Assembly: GCA_017461395.1 (NCBI GenBank)
Contig: JAFTYF010000049.1
Coordinates: forward strand, 1-32,886
Direction: 5' to 3'
Length of the DNA stretch: 32,886 nucleotides
DNA from: Ruminococcus sp.
GTDB lineage: Bacteria; Bacillota; Clostridia; Oscillospirales; Ruminococcaceae
Part shown: positions 30,731-32,886 of the stretch, piece after piece
Position numbering within the stretch: the stretch's first letter is position 1
How the letters are laid out: every line of letters begins with the position of its first letter
Notes under the pieces: generated by a model
Databases searched by the model: none
The model's input: only the letters and a program-made list of their open reading frames with translations
What the model was told of the DNA's origin: nothing
Position numbers and translations under genes: made by a program

Positions 30731-32710
30731 TCACGTCCGTCCGAACTGATGCTCTATATTGGATTTCGACATCGTGAACATTACAGGTCTGCCGTGAGGA
30801 CAATGTCGTATCGCCTCGTTGCTGTAAACTTCCTCGGCAAGTGCCTGCAATTCACGGATATCATTCTTATCATTGCCCCTTATTGCCGATTTACAGGCAA
30901 CTGTATGAAGAAGATCATCCAGTGCATGAGACTGCGGATTTACATTGTGCATCCTCAGATTATGAGCAATCTCAGAAATGATTTCCTCCATGTCAAGCTC
31001 CATGATAAAAGTCGGAACCGCCGTTGCTACTGCGCACGGACGCTGTGAGAAATCAAATGCAAATCCCATATCACCGAGCATATCCACATTTTCTTCAAGA
31101 GCGCTGAACTCATCGGCTGTGAGAAGAACCTTCACCCCATTCATGAGCATCTGGCTGTACTGGCGGCAATTGCGGCTTTTCAGCCTTTCAAAGATGATTC
31201 TTTCGTGGGCGGCGTGCTTGTCTATCATGACCATAGTTTTATCCTCGGTCTCAGCAATAATATACACCCCGAAAGCTTCGCCGATAACTTTTATTTTCGG
31301 CTTATCCGTCCACTCAGATTTCTTTTCCGGAGTCGGTTCGGGAACAACCTTTGCCGGCGCCGGACGCTCAAACGACTTGCTGTTTATGAAACGGAATCCC
31401 TCTACAGGCACCGGAGCTTCTTTCTTTTCCGGAACAACTTCCGCTGTTTCCTTCGCTGTTTCCGTAAATACTGCCGGACTTTCCGGTATTTCCTCTTTCA
31501 CCGGAATTTCCTGTATCTGCACTGGTTCAGCCGGCTTTTCCGGAACAACCGGCGCAGTAACCGCCGGAGGCTGTACCGGAGCCGCTGAAAGCTTTTCCTC
31601 AACCTCGTTTATCTTGTCGATAGGCGTGAACATGAATTCCTGCTGAACAGAATTATCTTCCTCCGGCAAAGGCTTTTTCCAGTCTTGTGCAGAGGATTTC
31701 AGTTCAAATTCATATACAAGTCCGTCCTGAAGCATGGCGTTCTTTACCGCAAAATATATCGCATCTGAAATGGATTTTTCATCGGTAAATCTCACCTGTG
31801 CCTTCGCCGGATGTATATTTACATCCATTGACGCCGGAGAAACGCTTATCATCAGCACGCAGGCAGGAAATTTCCCTGTCATGATCAGATTCGTATATGC
31901 GCTTTCCAGTGCCGCAGAACAGAGCTTTGACTGAACATATCTGCCGTTTACAAAGAAATTCTGAAAGGATCTGTTATTTTTAGAATAAAGCGGCTTTATC
32001 GTAAATCCGTCCACACGGATTCCGCCGTTTTCATAGCTTACCGGCATGAGGTCACGGGCAAAATCCCTGCCGTACACAGCGTATACAGCGGAAAAAAGTT
32101 CCCCGTCGCCGCTTGAGTTGAAATCGACCTTATTATCCCTGATGAATTTGAATGCAATCTCAGGATGAGAAAGTGCTATCTTTCGCAGAATCTGACCAAC
32201 TGCATTTCCCTCTGTCACGTCCTTTTTCATGAACTTGCGCCGTGCCGGAACGTTATAGAACAAATCTCTTATAATGATCGTTGTTCCGTCAGGACAACCG
32301 CTTCTTTCATGAATTGTGCCAACGCTTCCCTCGATGCCGTAAAGCGTTCCGAGATCGTCAGACTTCTGCTTTGTCATTATCTCAACCCTTGAAACCGCCG
32401 CAACAGAAGCCAGTGCTTCCCCACGGAATCCAAGAGTCATGATGTTGTCAAGATCCTCTTTATTTATGATCTTGCTTGTGGCATGACGAAGAAAGGCTGT
32501 CGGTACATCATCAAAAGACATCCCGCATCCGTCATCGGTAACTCTCATATAGGTCGAGCCGCCGTTCTTTATTTCCACTGTAATGTGATGTGCGCCTGAA
32601 TCAATGGAATTTTCAACAAGCTCCTTGATAACCGAGGACGGCCTTTCTATAACCTCTCCTGCAGCAATAAGCTCGGAGACCTCCTTGCTCAGTACATTAA
32701 TCAAAGACAT
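30731..32710 (-). CDS. mutL: DNA mismatch repair protein MutL
   Basis: 659 residues. N-terminal GHKL ATPase (about 1-330): KELVENSIDSGA with E30 and N34, TDDGCGM, GFRGEALAS, YNVPARRKF. A Pro/Glu/Val-rich linker (about 340-470) leads to the C-terminal dimerisation and endonuclease domain. That domain has DKHAAHERIIFE, a form of the DQHA(x)2E(x)4E nuclease motif with Lys for Gln, plus ACKSA and CPHGRP. Thus it should nick DNA like other MutL proteins lacking a MutH partner. The ATG at 32710 has AGGAG eight bases upstream; the ATG at 32728 overlaps the upstream stop. Confidence 0.95.
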   Translation of the reverse strand: MSLINVLSKEVSELIAAGEVIERPSSVIKELVENSIDSGAHHITVEIKNGGSTYMRVTDDGCGMSFDDVPTAFLRHATSKIINKEDLDNIMTLGFRGEALASVAAVSRVEIMTKQKSDDLGTLYGIEGSVGTIHERSGCPDGTTIIIRDLFYNVPARRKFMKKDVTEGNAVGQILRKIALSHPEIAFKFIRDNKVDFNSSGDGELFSAVYAVYGRDFARDLMPVSYENGGIRVDGFTIKPLYSKNNRSFQNFFVNGRYVQSKLCSAALESAYTNLIMTGKFPACVLMISVSPASMDVNIHPAKAQVRFTDEKSISDAIYFAVKNAMLQDGLVYEFELKSSAQDWKKPLPEEDNSVQQEFMFTPIDKINEVEEKLSAAPVQPPAVTAPVVPEKPAEPVQIQEIPVKEEIPESPAVFTETAKETAEVVPEKKEAPVPVEGFRFINSKSFERPAPAKVVPEPTPEKKSEWTDKPKIKVIGEAFGVYIIAETEDKTMVMIDKHAAHERIIFERLKSRNCRQYSQMLMNGVKVLLTADEFSALEENVDMLGDMGFAFDFSQRPCAVATAVPTFIMELDMEEIISEIAHNLRMHNVNPQSHALDDLLHTVACKSAIRGNDKNDIRELQALAEEVYSNEAIRHCPHGRPVMFTMSKSNIEHQFGRT

Positions 32711-32724
32711 TTTTTCTGCTCCTG

Positions 32725-32886
32725 TCATATTCCGAGTATAGTAAACATTCCATGCTCATCAAAAGCTCTCTTAACCCACGGTGCTATCTCATTCAAAGCA
32801 TCCTCAGCCGTAAGCCGTGCGATCACACATATATTTTCCCAGTCATCAGGATATATCTCCGTTGCATCATACGGAGAATAATCATC
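32725..32886 (-). CDS. C-terminal fragment of an unrecognised gene (5' end outside window)
   Basis: The minus strand is open from the window edge to TGA at 32725-32727: 53 residues starting DDYSPYDATEIYPDDWENIC and ending AFDEHGMFTILGI. It lies 14 bases upstream of the mutL start. It does not look like the MutS C-terminus often found there. Too short to assign. Confidence 0.5.
   Translation of the reverse strand, partial: DDYSPYDATEIYPDDWENICVIARLTAEDALNEIAPWVKRAFDEHGMFTILGI

Noticed and set aside
31380-31610. Repeat-like Pro/Glu/Val stretch in mutL as a separate element
   Set aside because: It is the normal variable linker between the MutL ATPase and C-terminal domains; units are irregular.

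Overview
The window looks like the chromosome of a Gram-positive, low-to-medium-GC member of the Clostridia, most likely a Ruminococcus-type (Oscillospiraceae) gut or rumen anaerobe. The grounds are inference from content: a dockerin-bearing secreted pectate lyase (cellulosome style), a phenylalanine T-box leader, a sepF-ylmE-ylmH-divIVA-ileS-lspA-rluD cluster, hfq next to mutL-miaA, a split transketolase, strong GGAGG ribosome binding sites, and TATAAT promoters often carrying an upstream TG. No insertion sequence, phage gene, CRISPR array, tRNA or rRNA was seen. Most of the window is core chromosome.

Layout. (1) 1-3960: the 3' part of a DUF3810-like membrane protein (+) meets, across a bidirectional terminator, a minus-strand group of a small lipoprotein, a bifunctional NAD(P)HX repair enzyme and a two-helix membrane protein. 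(2) 4031-9628: divergent promoters face away from each other; the plus-strand one drives a Phe-specific T-box leader, pheS, an unrecognised membrane ORF, pheT and a membrane-anchored GH25 lysozyme, ending at a long hairpin terminator. (3) 15107-9635 (minus): one promoter appears to drive a small membrane protein, a D-2-hydroxyacid dehydrogenase, proB, proA and a large acidic one-helix membrane protein. The last gene is split by a single in-frame TAA. (4) 15231-17870: a separately promoted, secreted modular pectate lyase with a dockerin. (5) 20264-17868 (minus): an Xre-type regulator followed closely by the two transketolase subunits. (6) 32886-20384 (minus): a long run of housekeeping genes: an unknown C-terminal fragment, mutL, miaA, hfq, a HlyD-like protein, ylmE, sepF, ylmH, divIVA, ileS, lspA, rluD and a Cof-type HAD phosphatase.

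How the parts fit. Region 6 joins DNA and RNA maintenance (mutL, miaA, hfq) to division-site and envelope functions (sepF, divIVA, lspA), an order familiar from Clostridia. Region 2 links phenylalanyl-tRNA charging to tRNA-Phe status through the T-box, and may extend that control to a membrane ORF and a wall hydrolase. Region 3 makes the two committed proline enzymes. Nothing here is clearly a new defence or mobile system. The least explained items are the stop-split acidic membrane protein, the membrane ORF inside pheS-pheT, an unassigned module in the pectate lyase, and the hairpin lying between the Shine-Dalgarno and the start codon of ileS.
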